From NCBI GenBank assembly GCA_009928955.1, contig SABN01000028.1:1-32496 (forward strand): 32,496 nt of DNA, in the 5' to 3' direction. This DNA comes from Opitutia bacterium. GTDB lineage: Bacteria > Verrucomicrobiota > Kiritimatiellia > CAIQIC01 > Lenti-01. The translations under genes were made by a program, and so were the position numbers. The notes under the pieces are model-generated. The model saw only the letters and a list, made by a program, of their open reading frames with translations. It was not told the DNA's origin and searched no databases. This document shows positions 1-9,187 of this stretch, one piece after another; position 1 is the first letter of the stretch; each line of letters starts with the position of its first letter.

Positions 1-26
1 GGGTAGAACACGCGGACGATTCGGCT

Positions 27-104
27 GGTGGATATAGCTCAACTTGGTAGAGCACCAGATTGTGGTTCTGGCTGTTGCGGGTTCAAATCCCGTTATCCAC
101 CCCA
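27..104 (+). tRNA. tRNA-His (anticodon GTG)
   Basis: The sequence folds as a complete cloverleaf. The acceptor arms are GTGGATA (28-34) and TATCCAC (94-100). The anticodon stem is CCAGA/TCTGG around a loop with GTG at 62-64, and the T arm reads CGGGTTCAAATCCCG. G27 faces C101, which is the extra G-1:C73 pair that histidyl-tRNA synthetase requires. The 3' CCA (102-104) is encoded in the genome. I see no mismatch that would suggest a pseudogene. Confidence 0.97.
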
Positions 105-137
105 CTTTTTCCGGGGGGGCGGGGATTCATTTCGCGG

Positions 138-164
138 TTGCGGCAGGATGTTGCTTTGTATAGA
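138..164 (+). promoter_or_regulatory. possible promoter upstream of the EF-G-like gene
   Basis: A TATAGA -10-like hexamer lies at 159-164 and a TTGCGG -35-like hexamer at 138-143. The 15-bp spacer is shorter than ideal, so this is weak. It would leave a leader of about 65 nt before the ATG at 236. The rest of the 105-235 gap is G-rich and shows no other feature. Confidence 0.25.
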
Positions 165-235
165 GTTCGCAGTTCTGTGGCCGGGTCTCTCGTCCGGCGG
201 AATTCGAAGCGAGTGGAACGAAAGGCAAAGAGCAT

Positions 236-2257
236 ATGAAGGACATCCCGGTTGCGGACGTGCGGAATTTCGTTTTGGTGGGCCACACGGGCAGCGGCAA
301 GACGTCGCTGGTGGATGCCTTGCTCTACAAGCTGGGGGTGAACGACCGGTTGGGGAATCCGGGGGACGGCACGAGCGTGGCGGACTGGACGGACGAGGAG
401 AAGAACCGGAAGATTTCGATCTGGGCCAAGCCGTTCGACGCGGTGTGGCGGCCGAAGGGCGGGAAGGCGCTGCGGCTGGTGATGCTGGACACGCCGGGCT
501 ATGCGGATTTCCATGGGCAGATGGTCGCGGCGACGACGGTGGCGGACGCGGCGCTGTTGGCGGTGGACGCGACGGCGGGGGTGCAGGTGGGGACGGTGCG
601 CGCGTGGAAGCGCTGCGAGGCGCTGGGCCTGCCGCGGGCGATCGCGATCACGGGGCTGGACAAGGAAAACGCGGATTTCGAGGGCACGGTGGCGGCGGTG
701 CAGGATCTGTGGGGCGCGCGGTGCGAAGTGGTGACGTATCCGGCCGCGGACAAGAAGAGCGTGCTGGATGCGCTGTCGGCGCCGGGCGGGGAGGCGGAGG
801 CCCTCCGCGCGCGCCTGACGGATGTGGCGGCGGAATCGAGCGATGCGCTGATCGAAAAGGTGCTGGGCGGCGAGACGCTGACGGCCGACGAGCTGGCGGG
901 CGGGCTGCGCGCCTCGGTGACGCAGGGCAAGTTCATTCCCGTTTTCGCGCTGATGGCGCGGCAGTCGATCGGCCTGGACGAGCTGCTGGGCGGGTTTGCG
1001 CGGCTGATGCCGAGCCCGCTGGACCGGCCGGGCAAGGACGCGGACGGCAAGGACGTGAATCCGGCGGCGGATGCGCCGCTGGTGGCGCAGGTGTGGCGGG
1101 CGATCAACGACCCGTTCGTGGGGCAGTTGACGATGGCGCGGGTGTGGGGCGGCACGCTGAAGGAGAAAAGCGAGGCGTACAACGCGGTCAAGGAGCAGAA
1201 GGAGACGGTGGGGGCGGTGTTTTTCCTGAACGGCAAGAAGCAGGAGACGGTGCCGGAGGCGCAGGCGGGCGACATCGTGGCGCTGGCGAAGCTGAAGGGC
1301 ACGGGGCTGAACGACACGCTGTGCGCGCCGGGCAAGCCGGCGAAGATGGCGCCGATTGCGTTCCCGAAGCCGGTGGTTTCGTTCGCGGTGACGCCGAAGA
1401 ACCAGAGCGACGACGACAAGCTGGGGCCGGGGCTGCACCGGGTGGCCGACGACGATCCGACGATCGTGGTGCAGCGCAACGACGAGACGCACGAGGTGAT
1501 CATCTCGGGCATCGGCGACGTGCAGATCGACACGGCGATGGAGCGCATGAAGTCGCGCAGCAAGGTGGAAGTGCTGCTGAGCACGCCGAAGGTGGCCTAC
1601 AAGGAAACCGTGACGGCGAAGGGCGAAGGGCACTACAAGCACAAGAAGCAGTCGGGCGGCCGCGGACAGTATGGCGAAGTCTATCTGCGGATCGAGCCGA
1701 TGAAGGCCGGCACGGCAGACTGGTTCGTGGACGGCATCGTGGGGACGAGCATTCCGCGCAATTTCCTGCCGGCCATTGAAAAGGGGCTGGTGGACGGCAT
1801 GACGCGCGGCGCGTTGGCCGGCTATCCGGTGGTGAACACGATGGTGACGGTCTACGACGGCAGCTCGCACGACGTGGACAGCTCCGAAATCGCGTTCAAG
1901 ATCGCGGCGCGGACGGCGTTCAAGGACGGCATGACCAAGGCCAGGCCGGTGCTGCTGGAGCCGATCATGACCGCGCGCGTGACGATTCCGGGCGACTACA
2001 TGGGCGACTGCACGGGCGACATGAACCACCGGCGCGGCCGCATCCTGGGCATGGAGTCCGAGGACGGCATGCAGGTGATCATCGCCGAGGTGCCGCAATC
2101 CGAGATGTTCAAGTACTCGTCGGAACTGCGCTCCATGACGGGCGGCCGCGGGTCGTTCGAGATGGAATTCAACCGCTATGAGATCGTGCCCGCGAACGTG
2201 GCGCAGAAGATCATCGCGGAGGCCGCGAAGCACAAGCAGGCCGAAGTGGAGGAATAG
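236..2257 (+). CDS. elongation factor G-like translational GTPase (EF-G2 type)
   Basis: The 673-aa protein has the full EF-G layout: an N-terminal GTPase domain, domain II, and domains III-V including the GGRGQYG segment and a YEIVPANV region near the C-terminus. EF-G moves tRNA and mRNA through the ribosome; EF-G-like paralogues have less settled roles. The P-loop GHTGSGKT (16-23) is intact. Two switch elements differ from canonical EF-G. DTPGH is DTPGY (85-89), so the His implicated in GTP hydrolysis is Tyr. The NKxD base-recognition motif is TGLD (139-142). The switch-I segment reads NRKISI instead of RGITI. Tyr at this place is known in EF-G2-like families, so this is probably the paralogue, not the housekeeping fusA. 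A weak purine-rich ribosome site precedes the ATG. yebC follows 54 bp downstream. Confidence 0.92.
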   Translation: MKDIPVADVRNFVLVGHTGSGKTSLVDALLYKLGVNDRLGNPGDGTSVADWTDEEKNRKISIWAKPFDAVWRPKGGKALRLVMLDTPGYADFHGQMVAATTVADAALLAVDATAGVQVGTVRAWKRCEALGLPRAIAITGLDKENADFEGTVAAVQDLWGARCEVVTYPAADKKSVLDALSAPGGEAEALRARLTDVAAESSDALIEKVLGGETLTADELAGGLRASVTQGKFIPVFALMARQSIGLDELLGGFARLMPSPLDRPGKDADGKDVNPAADAPLVAQVWRAINDPFVGQLTMARVWGGTLKEKSEAYNAVKEQKETVGAVFFLNGKKQETVPEAQAGDIVALAKLKGTGLNDTLCAPGKPAKMAPIAFPKPVVSFAVTPKNQSDDDKLGPGLHRVADDDPTIVVQRNDETHEVIISGIGDVQIDTAMERMKSRSKVEVLLSTPKVAYKETVTAKGEGHYKHKKQSGGRGQYGEVYLRIEPMKAGTADWFVDGIVGTSIPRNFLPAIEKGLVDGMTRGALAGYPVVNTMVTVYDGSSHDVDSSEIAFKIAARTAFKDGMTKARPVLLEPIMTARVTIPGDYMGDCTGDMNHRRGRILGMESEDGMQVIIAEVPQSEMFKYSSELRSMTGGRGSFEMEFNRYEIVPANVAQKIIAEAAKHKQAEVEE

Positions 2258-2311
2258 CCGCGGGAACGCCGCGCGGCGCCGGCCGGACCGGCAGGGAAGG
2301 AATGGCAGGAT

Positions 2312-3058
2312 ATGAGCGGACATAGCAAGTGGTCGACCATCAAGCACAAGAAGGGGGCCGCCGACGCCCGGCGCGGCAAGGTCTTCAGCAAGCTGGCGAA
2401 GGAACTGACGATCTCGTCGCGCATCAGCGGCGGGGATCCCGGGTCGAACATCACGCTGCGCACGATCCTGTCCAAGTGCAAGGCGGCGAACATGCCGGCG
2501 GACAACATCGACCGCGCCATCAAGAAGGGGACGGGCGCGCTGCAGAGCGCGGCCATCGAGGAGATCCTGTTCGAGAGCTACGCGCCGGGCGGGGTGGGGA
2601 TGATCATCCAATGCCTGTCGGACAACCGCAACCGGTCGGTGGCGGAGGTGCGCCATCTGCTGCAGCGCCACAACGCGACGCTGGCGGGGACGAACCAGGT
2701 GATGCGGAACTTCGCGCGGCGGGGCCAGATCCTGGTGGACGCCGAAGGCGTCAACGAAGACCAGCTGATGGAGCTGGCGCTCGAGGCGGGCGCGGATGAC
2801 GTGACCAACGAGGGCGGCCAGTTCGAGATCCTGACTTCGCCTTCGGTGTACAACGAAGTATCGGAGAAGGTGACGGCGGCGGGCTACAAGGTGTCGGAGG
2901 ATTCCGGCGTGGCCATGGTGCCGACCGTGTGGGCCCCGGTGTCCGACAAGAACCAGGCGGCGAGCCTGATGAAGCTCATCGAGGCGATCGAAGAGCTCGA
3001 AGACGTGCAGAACGTTTACATGAACGGCGACATCGCCGACGAGGCCCTCGACGGATAG
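2312..3058 (+). CDS. yebC: YebC/PmpR/TACO1 family protein
   Basis: The 248-aa protein has normal family length and begins with the hallmark MSGHSKWSTIKHKKGAADA, then RRGKVFSKLAKEL. The family was annotated as transcriptional regulators. Recent bacterial work and mitochondrial TACO1 point to a ribosome-associated role that relieves stalling at difficult sequences such as polyproline. The start is well supported by AGGA a few bases before the ATG (GGCAGGATATG). Its position just ahead of ruvC is a widely conserved gene order and supports both calls. Nothing looks truncated. Confidence 0.96.
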   Translation: MSGHSKWSTIKHKKGAADARRGKVFSKLAKELTISSRISGGDPGSNITLRTILSKCKAANMPADNIDRAIKKGTGALQSAAIEEILFESYAPGGVGMIIQCLSDNRNRSVAEVRHLLQRHNATLAGTNQVMRNFARRGQILVDAEGVNEDQLMELALEAGADDVTNEGGQFEILTSPSVYNEVSEKVTAAGYKVSEDSGVAMVPTVWAPVSDKNQAASLMKLIEAIEELEDVQNVYMNGDIADEALDG

Positions 3059-3119
3059 CGCCGGGCCGGCCGGGGAATGCCGGGATCGCAATCGCGGTCG
3101 GAATCGGGTCCGATGCCGA

Positions 3120-3148
3120 TTGAGGCGGGGGCGGGGGTGTGCTAGGGT
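3120..3148 (+). promoter_or_regulatory. promoter of ruvC, probably giving a leaderless mRNA
   Basis: TTGAGG (3120-3125) and TAGGGT (3143-3148) are separated by exactly 17 bp, with TGC just before the -10. Only seven bases separate the -10 from the ATG at 3156. A normal start site would therefore fall on or next to the A of the start codon. No convincing Shine-Dalgarno sequence is present. Confidence 0.5.
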
Positions 3149-3155
3149 GGCCGCC

Positions 3156-3647
3156 ATGAAAGTGCTGGGCATAGACGCCTCGTTGCGGGGCACGGGGCTG
3201 GCGGTGATCGACCAGCAAGGCGCCCGGGCGGCGTCGCGCCACTGGGAGGTGGTGAAGATGGGCGCGCAGGCGCCGCATTCGGAATGCCTGCGGGCGATCC
3301 GGGAGCGGATCGACGCGGTGCTGGCCGCGCACCGGCCCGACGCGGCGGCGGTCGAGGGCGGATTCTTCTGCAAGAACGCGAAGGTGGCGATGGTGCTGGG
3401 GGAGGTGCGCGGGGTGGCCATCGCGTGCTGCGCGGCGGCAGGCGTGCCGGTCTACGAATATGCGCCGCGCCGCGCCAAGCAGAACATCACGGGCTGGGGC
3501 GCGGCGCCGAAGGAGCAGGTGGCGCGCATGGTGATGTCGGTGCTCGGTCTGCCCGCGGCGCCGCCGCCGGACGCGACCGATGCGTTGGCGCTGGCGCTGT
3601 GCCACGCGCAGACCGGCCGGGGAATCTTCGCGGGCGAGCCGATCTGA
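3156..3647 (+). CDS. ruvC: crossover junction endodeoxyribonuclease RuvC
   Basis: The 163-aa protein resolves Holliday junctions during recombination and repair, working with the RuvAB branch-migration motor. The catalytic acidic tetrad is complete and correctly spaced: D7 in GIDASLRGTG, E67 in VEGGFFCKN, and D139 and D142 in DATDALALA. The conserved basic stretch PRRAKQNITGWG (104-115) is also present. An in-frame extension back to 3120 lacks family similarity, so ATG 3156 is chosen; it makes D7 align with E. coli D7. ruvA and ruvB, often next, are absent here; an ABC ATPase overlaps the stop codon instead. yebC lies upstream. Confidence 0.96.
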   Translation: MKVLGIDASLRGTGLAVIDQQGARAASRHWEVVKMGAQAPHSECLRAIRERIDAVLAAHRPDAAAVEGGFFCKNAKVAMVLGEVRGVAIACCAAAGVPVYEYAPRRAKQNITGWGAAPKEQVARMVMSVLGLPAAPPPDATDALALALCHAQTGRGIFAGEPI

Positions 3648-4336
3648 TGAAAAGCGGGGGCCGCCAGGACCGGTTGCGGCTGGAAGGCGTGCGCAAGGCG
3701 TTTCGCGGGGCGACCGGGGAAGTCGAGGTGCTGCGGGGGGTGGATCTGTCTCTGGGCGCGGGGGAATTCGGGGTGATCACGGGGCCGTCGGGCTCGGGCA
3801 AGACGACGCTGCTGATGGTGGCGGGATTGCTGCAGCCGGCGGATGGCGGGCGCCTCTGGTTCGACGGGCGCGAGGTGTCGGGGCTGGACGAAGGGGGGGG
3901 GGCGGAAATCCGCAAGCACGGGGTGGGGATGGTGTTCCAGAAATTCTGCCTGATGCCGCACCGGAGCGCGCTGGACAACGTGCGGTTCCGGTTCCGCTAT
4001 CTGGCGCATGGCGGGCGCGAGGCGCTCCGGCTGTCCGAGGCCGCGCTGGAGCGCGTGGGGCTGGCGGACAAGGCGGCGCAGGCGGCGCGGCTGCTGTCGG
4101 CGGGGGAGATGCAGCGCGTGGCGATCGCGCGGGCGCTGGCGCTGCCGCCGAAGTTGTTGCTGGCGGACGAGCCGACGGGGAACCTCGATCCGGATTCCGC
4201 CGCGCGCGTCATGGCGTTGTTCCGCGAGCTCAACGGCGCGGGGATGTCGATTTTGCTGGTGACGCACAACGCGGAATGGGCCGCGCCGGGGACGGCGCGC
4301 TGGACGATGCGCGCCGGATGCTTGTCCCGCGCCTGA
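3647..4336 (+). CDS. ABC transporter ATP-binding protein, LolD/MacB-like
   Basis: The 229-aa protein is a single nucleotide-binding domain. It has Walker A GPSGSGKT (46-53), Q-loop Gln98 (VFQKF), signature LSAGE (150-154, LSGGE in most relatives), Walker B LLLADEP (170-176), GNLD as D-loop region, and H-loop His207 (LLVTHN). Sequence and size fit the LolD/MacB/FtsE group, which powers lipoprotein release, efflux or septal functions with FtsX-fold permeases. No permease lies beside it, so the substrate cannot be inferred. Its ATG overlaps the ruvC stop (TGATG, one base shared), which implies translational coupling. The next gene converges from the other strand. Confidence 0.9.
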   Translation: MKSGGRQDRLRLEGVRKAFRGATGEVEVLRGVDLSLGAGEFGVITGPSGSGKTTLLMVAGLLQPADGGRLWFDGREVSGLDEGGGAEIRKHGVGMVFQKFCLMPHRSALDNVRFRFRYLAHGGREALRLSEAALERVGLADKAAQAARLLSAGEMQRVAIARALALPPKLLLADEPTGNLDPDSAARVMALFRELNGAGMSILLVTHNAEWAAPGTARWTMRAGCLSRA

Positions 4337-4338
4337 CG

Positions 4339-4379
4339 TTTTCCACGGCGTGGAAAAGTTTTTCCACACCGTGGAAAAA
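4339..4379. repeat. two copies of the TTTTCCA-N5-TGGAAAA palindrome
   Basis: Copy 1 (4339-4357) is TTTTCCACGGCGTGGAAAA. Copy 2 (core 4360-4378) has centre CACCG, and its T and A runs are each one base longer. Both lie between the convergent ends of the ABC ATPase and fucose synthase genes. The same palindrome recurs three times at 24422-24493. The strong part of the stem is only CCAC/GTGG, and a T-run does not follow directly, so a classical terminator is unlikely. The rest of the gap to 4498 shows nothing recognisable. Confidence 0.8.
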
Positions 4380-4498
4380 TCGGTCCCGCCGCCGCGGCCT
4401 CTGGAAATTCCGGGCATTGTTTCATGGCGCGATACCCGGAACGACGGGGATCGGATCCGCGATTTTCCGCAGAAGGGGGCGGGCCGGAGCGCGGGGGC

Positions 4499-6932
<2,434 letters not shown>

Positions 6933-6979
6933 AGGCGACGGGGATCGGCGTCCGCACGGCGGTCCGCCTTTGGCGATCG

Positions 6980-7008
6980 GCCCGGAACCCGCGTTCCGGG
7001 CTCTTTTT
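6980..7008 (+). terminator. rho-independent terminator after thrC
   Basis: The stem GCCCGGAAC (6980-6988) pairs perfectly with GTTCCGGGC (6993-7001) around a four-base loop. TCTTTTT follows directly. It lies 48 bp past the thrC stop and separates thrC from the pseudopilin cassette. Confidence 0.92.
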
Positions 7009-7092
7009 CGGTCGACTTTGCGCGGGGCGAGGCGTACGTTTGAAGTGTAGAGGCGCGTGCCTCCGCGGCGCAGTTCGAACGGATGGATGGAA

Positions 7093-7671
7093 ATGAACAG
7101 AACGCACAGATCGGCACGGGGTTTCACCTTGATCGAGCTGCTGGTGGTGATCACCATCATCGGGATGCTTTCGGCGATTTTGATTCCCTCGATCCTGGGG
7201 GCGTTGAAGAGCGCGAAGCGGGCGCGGGCGATGTCGCAGATCCGGGATCTGGACGGGGCGGTCAAACGGTATTTCGCTGAATACGGCCGGATGCCGGCGC
7301 CGGCGGGGCACAACGGGGGGGCGGACCGGGTGTACACGGGCGCGGAGCAGGCCCAAGTGATCGAGATCCTGATCAACAACAGCTTGGACCCGACCTTGAA
7401 CCCGCGTCAGCTGACCTTTTTGGATCTGGATCCGGCTTCGTTCGGGGTGAAGACGGCGGTTGAAATGAAGAGCGCGCTGCGGTCGGGGAGCCCCTACAAG
7501 GATCCGTGGGGCAAGCCAGACCAACCCGGCGGAGAGTATGGCATCCTGATGGATTTGAACTTCGACGACCGGATCACCGGCACGGCCTATGGCGACATCC
7601 GGGCGAAGGTGGCGGTGTATTCGGGCGGGGAGAAAAACGACACGGCGGCCCCGCCGTACAAGACGTGGTGA
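7093..7671 (+). CDS. GspG-like prepilin-type protein (first of three)
   Basis: The 192-aa protein has a short basic leader ending in Gly9, then FTLIELLVVITIIGMLSAILIP, the type IV prepilin/pseudopilin signature with Glu at +5. It would be cut by a prepilin peptidase and held in the inner membrane by the helix. The head region carries GspG features: KRYFAEYGRMP after the helix, DPWGKP, and a DLNFDDRITG segment that may bind calcium. It ends near VAVYSGGEKND, the counterpart of the GspG C-terminal motif. An in-frame ATG at 7087 is also possible. It opens a seven-gene cassette, about 85 bp after the thrC terminator. Confidence 0.9.
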   Translation: MNRTHRSARGFTLIELLVVITIIGMLSAILIPSILGALKSAKRARAMSQIRDLDGAVKRYFAEYGRMPAPAGHNGGADRVYTGAEQAQVIEILINNSLDPTLNPRQLTFLDLDPASFGVKTAVEMKSALRSGSPYKDPWGKPDQPGGEYGILMDLNFDDRITGTAYGDIRAKVAVYSGGEKNDTAAPPYKTW

Positions 7672-7677
7672 GAAGAA

Positions 7678-7710
7678 AGACGAGAGACTGGAGACCAGAG
7701 ACTAGAGACT
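7678..7710. repeat. AGAC-rich repeat, copy 1
   Basis: A low-complexity stretch rich in AGAC/GAGAC starts AGACGAGAGACTGGAGACCA, seven bases past the stop of the first pilin gene. A near-identical stretch begins three bases after the stop of the third pilin gene (9027-9065). I recognise no coding function. Confidence 0.7.
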
Positions 7711-7730
7711 CTTCCGGAGTTTAGACGGGA

Positions 7731-7750
7731 TTTCAGGATTTACAGGATTA
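7731..7750. repeat. ACAGGATT-type repeat
   Basis: TTTCAGGATTTACAGGATTA contains two units of the 9-bp-period repeat that also forms the inverted repeat at 26298-26395. Confidence 0.6.
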
Positions 7751-7771
7751 AAAAGGGTCGGCAGGTAGAAG

Positions 7772-7824
7772 GGCGGTCTCGCCGAGACCGCCTGGATTGA
7801 AGCGGCGCTCTGGGCCAGAGCGCC
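7772..7824. repeat. doublet of GC-rich palindromes
   Basis: Palindrome 1 (7772-7792) has arms GGCGGTCTCG and CGAGACCGCC around one base. Palindrome 2 (7804-7824) has arms GGCGCTCTGG and CCAGAGCGCC around one base. Both fit GGCGSTCTSG with its complement and are 11 bp apart. AAGGGTCGG occurs on both sides. The doublet occupies the gap just upstream of the second pilin gene. Confidence 0.85.
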
Positions 7825-7856
7825 CTACCCCAAGAAGGGTCGGGCAAGGAGCAGAC

Positions 7857-8471
7857 ATGAAAGAAAACCGAGAAAACAACCGCGGTGCCCTTGTCCTGCC
7901 AAGGGCGGGATTCACGTTGATTGAAATCCTGGTGGTGATCGCGATCGTGGCGATCCTGGCCTCGATCCTGATGCCGGTGGCGGGCAAGGCCAGGAAGTCG
8001 GCGATGAAGAAGCGGGCGATGGTGGAGATGAACAGCATCAAGGTGGCCGCCTTGCAGTTCTTGGCCGACCATCGCTACATGCCTTGGCCGGCGACCATCG
8101 TGGAGGATCGTCCGATCTGGATCGGAAACGACATGTGGACGGAGACCGAAAAAGATCAGCAAGAGGTCATGGAATTGTTGACGGGCAACAATCCGCTGAA
8201 GAAAATCTATCTGCAGATACCGGAGAAGTCGAGGCCGGCCGACAAGACGATGCTGTTCCTCGATCCCTGGACGGATGCCGGGGGCAAACGGCAATACTAC
8301 CGCATCGGGCTGGACCGGAATCTGGACGGGGGGATCTTGCTGGGCCCTCCGTTTGGCGGCGGGGACTATGTGAAGGAGCGGGTGCTGGTCTATTCGCGGG
8401 GCGATCCGGAGGACTCGTCCGGCATCCCCGACTTGAGGACATTTGATTTGCCGCTGGCGACCGGCCCGTAA
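7857..8471 (+). CDS. GspG-like prepilin-type protein (second of three)
   Basis: The 204-aa protein has an unusually long leader (18 residues) ending in Gly18, then FTLIEILVVIAIVAILASILMP. The head is GspG-like, with ALQFLADHRYMPWP after the helix, FLDPWTDAGG, and GLDRNLDGG, a possible metal site. It ends with RVLVYSRGDPED, matching the closing motif of the first protein. GGAG stands eight bases before the ATG; an in-frame extension to 7797 runs into the palindromic repeats and is rejected. The leader codons include an inverted repeat (7887-7893 with 7900-7906). The next gene starts 19 bp downstream. Confidence 0.9.
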   Translation: MKENRENNRGALVLPRAGFTLIEILVVIAIVAILASILMPVAGKARKSAMKKRAMVEMNSIKVAALQFLADHRYMPWPATIVEDRPIWIGNDMWTETEKDQQEVMELLTGNNPLKKIYLQIPEKSRPADKTMLFLDPWTDAGGKRQYYRIGLDRNLDGGILLGPPFGGGDYVKERVLVYSRGDPEDSSGIPDLRTFDLPLATGP

Positions 8472-8490
8472 CGCGAAGCAGGAGAGTGCG

Positions 8491-9024
8491 ATGAAAAAAG
8501 GGTTCACGTTGGTGGAGATGCTGGTGGTGATCACGATCCTGGGCATCTTGATGGCGATGATGATTCCGGCGGCGGGGATGATCCTGAAGCGGGCGAAGGT
8601 CGCGCAGGCGAAGGCGGACGCCGGGGTGGTGGCGACCGTGATGCTGAAATACCATGCGGATTACAACCGCTGGCCGGGGTTCTATGCACAGGAGTTGGCG
8701 GCTGGTCTGCCGCATCTGACCCACAAGGGGTGGGTGGACGCGATGAGTCCGCCGCCGGGCGGGACGCCGAACCAGGACAATTTGAAGCGGATCGTTTTCT
8801 TCGAAGGGGGCGTCGGGGCGCTGGGCGCCGCGGACAGCGCCTATCCGGGAGGCTTCGTGGATCGGTGGGGCAACGCCTTCGAGTATCTGGTGGACGACGA
8901 CCAAAACGAAAGCATCGCGCATCCGAGCGGAGAAGGAACCATCCGGGCGCGGGTGATCGCCTGGTCGGGGGGGCCGGACGGCAAATCCGGGACGTGGGAA
9001 GACAACGTGACGAGCTGGGAATAA
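8491..9024 (+). CDS. GspG-like prepilin-type protein (third of three)
   Basis: The 177-aa protein has a minimal leader, MKKG, then FTLVEMLVVITILGILMAMMIP. It has the clearest GspG tail of the three: AWSGGPDGKSGTWEDNVTSW closely follows the GspG ending (SLGADGxxGGxGxxADIxSW). DRWGNAF and DDDQNES stand where the calcium loop of GspG would lie. GGAG stands in good position before ATG 8491. Three GspG-like paralogues in a row suggest alternative main subunits or a mixed filament rather than a standard type II secretion set, which has one. Confidence 0.9.
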   Translation: MKKGFTLVEMLVVITILGILMAMMIPAAGMILKRAKVAQAKADAGVVATVMLKYHADYNRWPGFYAQELAAGLPHLTHKGWVDAMSPPPGGTPNQDNLKRIVFFEGGVGALGAADSAYPGGFVDRWGNAFEYLVDDDQNESIAHPSGEGTIRARVIAWSGGPDGKSGTWEDNVTSWE

Positions 9025-9026
9025 TT

Positions 9027-9065
9027 AGACGAGAGACGGGAGACCAGAGACTGTAGACTGGAGAC
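9027..9065. repeat. AGAC-rich repeat, copy 2
   Basis: It starts AGACGAGAGACGGGAGACCA directly after the stop of the third pilin gene and matches the 7678-7710 copy almost base for base over its first 30 positions. Confidence 0.7.
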
Positions 9066-9101
9066 GGACAGGAACCCGGAACAGTCGAAGGCGGCAAATC
9101 C

Positions 9102-9126
9102 GAAACGCGCGGAAGACGCGAAAAAG
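9102..9126. repeat. GAAACGCGCG...GACGCGAAAAAGA repeat, copy 1
   Basis: This short stretch is nearly repeated at 14091-14114, after the last cassette gene. The remainder of the gap to 9187 shows no recognisable feature. Confidence 0.5.
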
Positions 9127-9187
9127 ATGTAGATTGGGGTCAGGCGGAAGGGCCGAAGGCTCCAGTTCAAACGGGCAGGGACGGGAT

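Noticed and set aside
83-3421. A 1112-codon minus-strand open frame opposite the EF-G-like, yebC and ruvC genes
   Set aside because: It is a shadow. The real genes use mostly G-ending codons (GCG, GTG, ACG, CCG), which removes stops from the opposite strand. The translation is His/Arg-rich with no family similarity.
4339-4379. Reading the TTTTCCA palindromes as a bidirectional intrinsic terminator
   Set aside because: The T-run is part of the stem, the GC part is only four pairs, and the second cluster does not lie between convergent genes.
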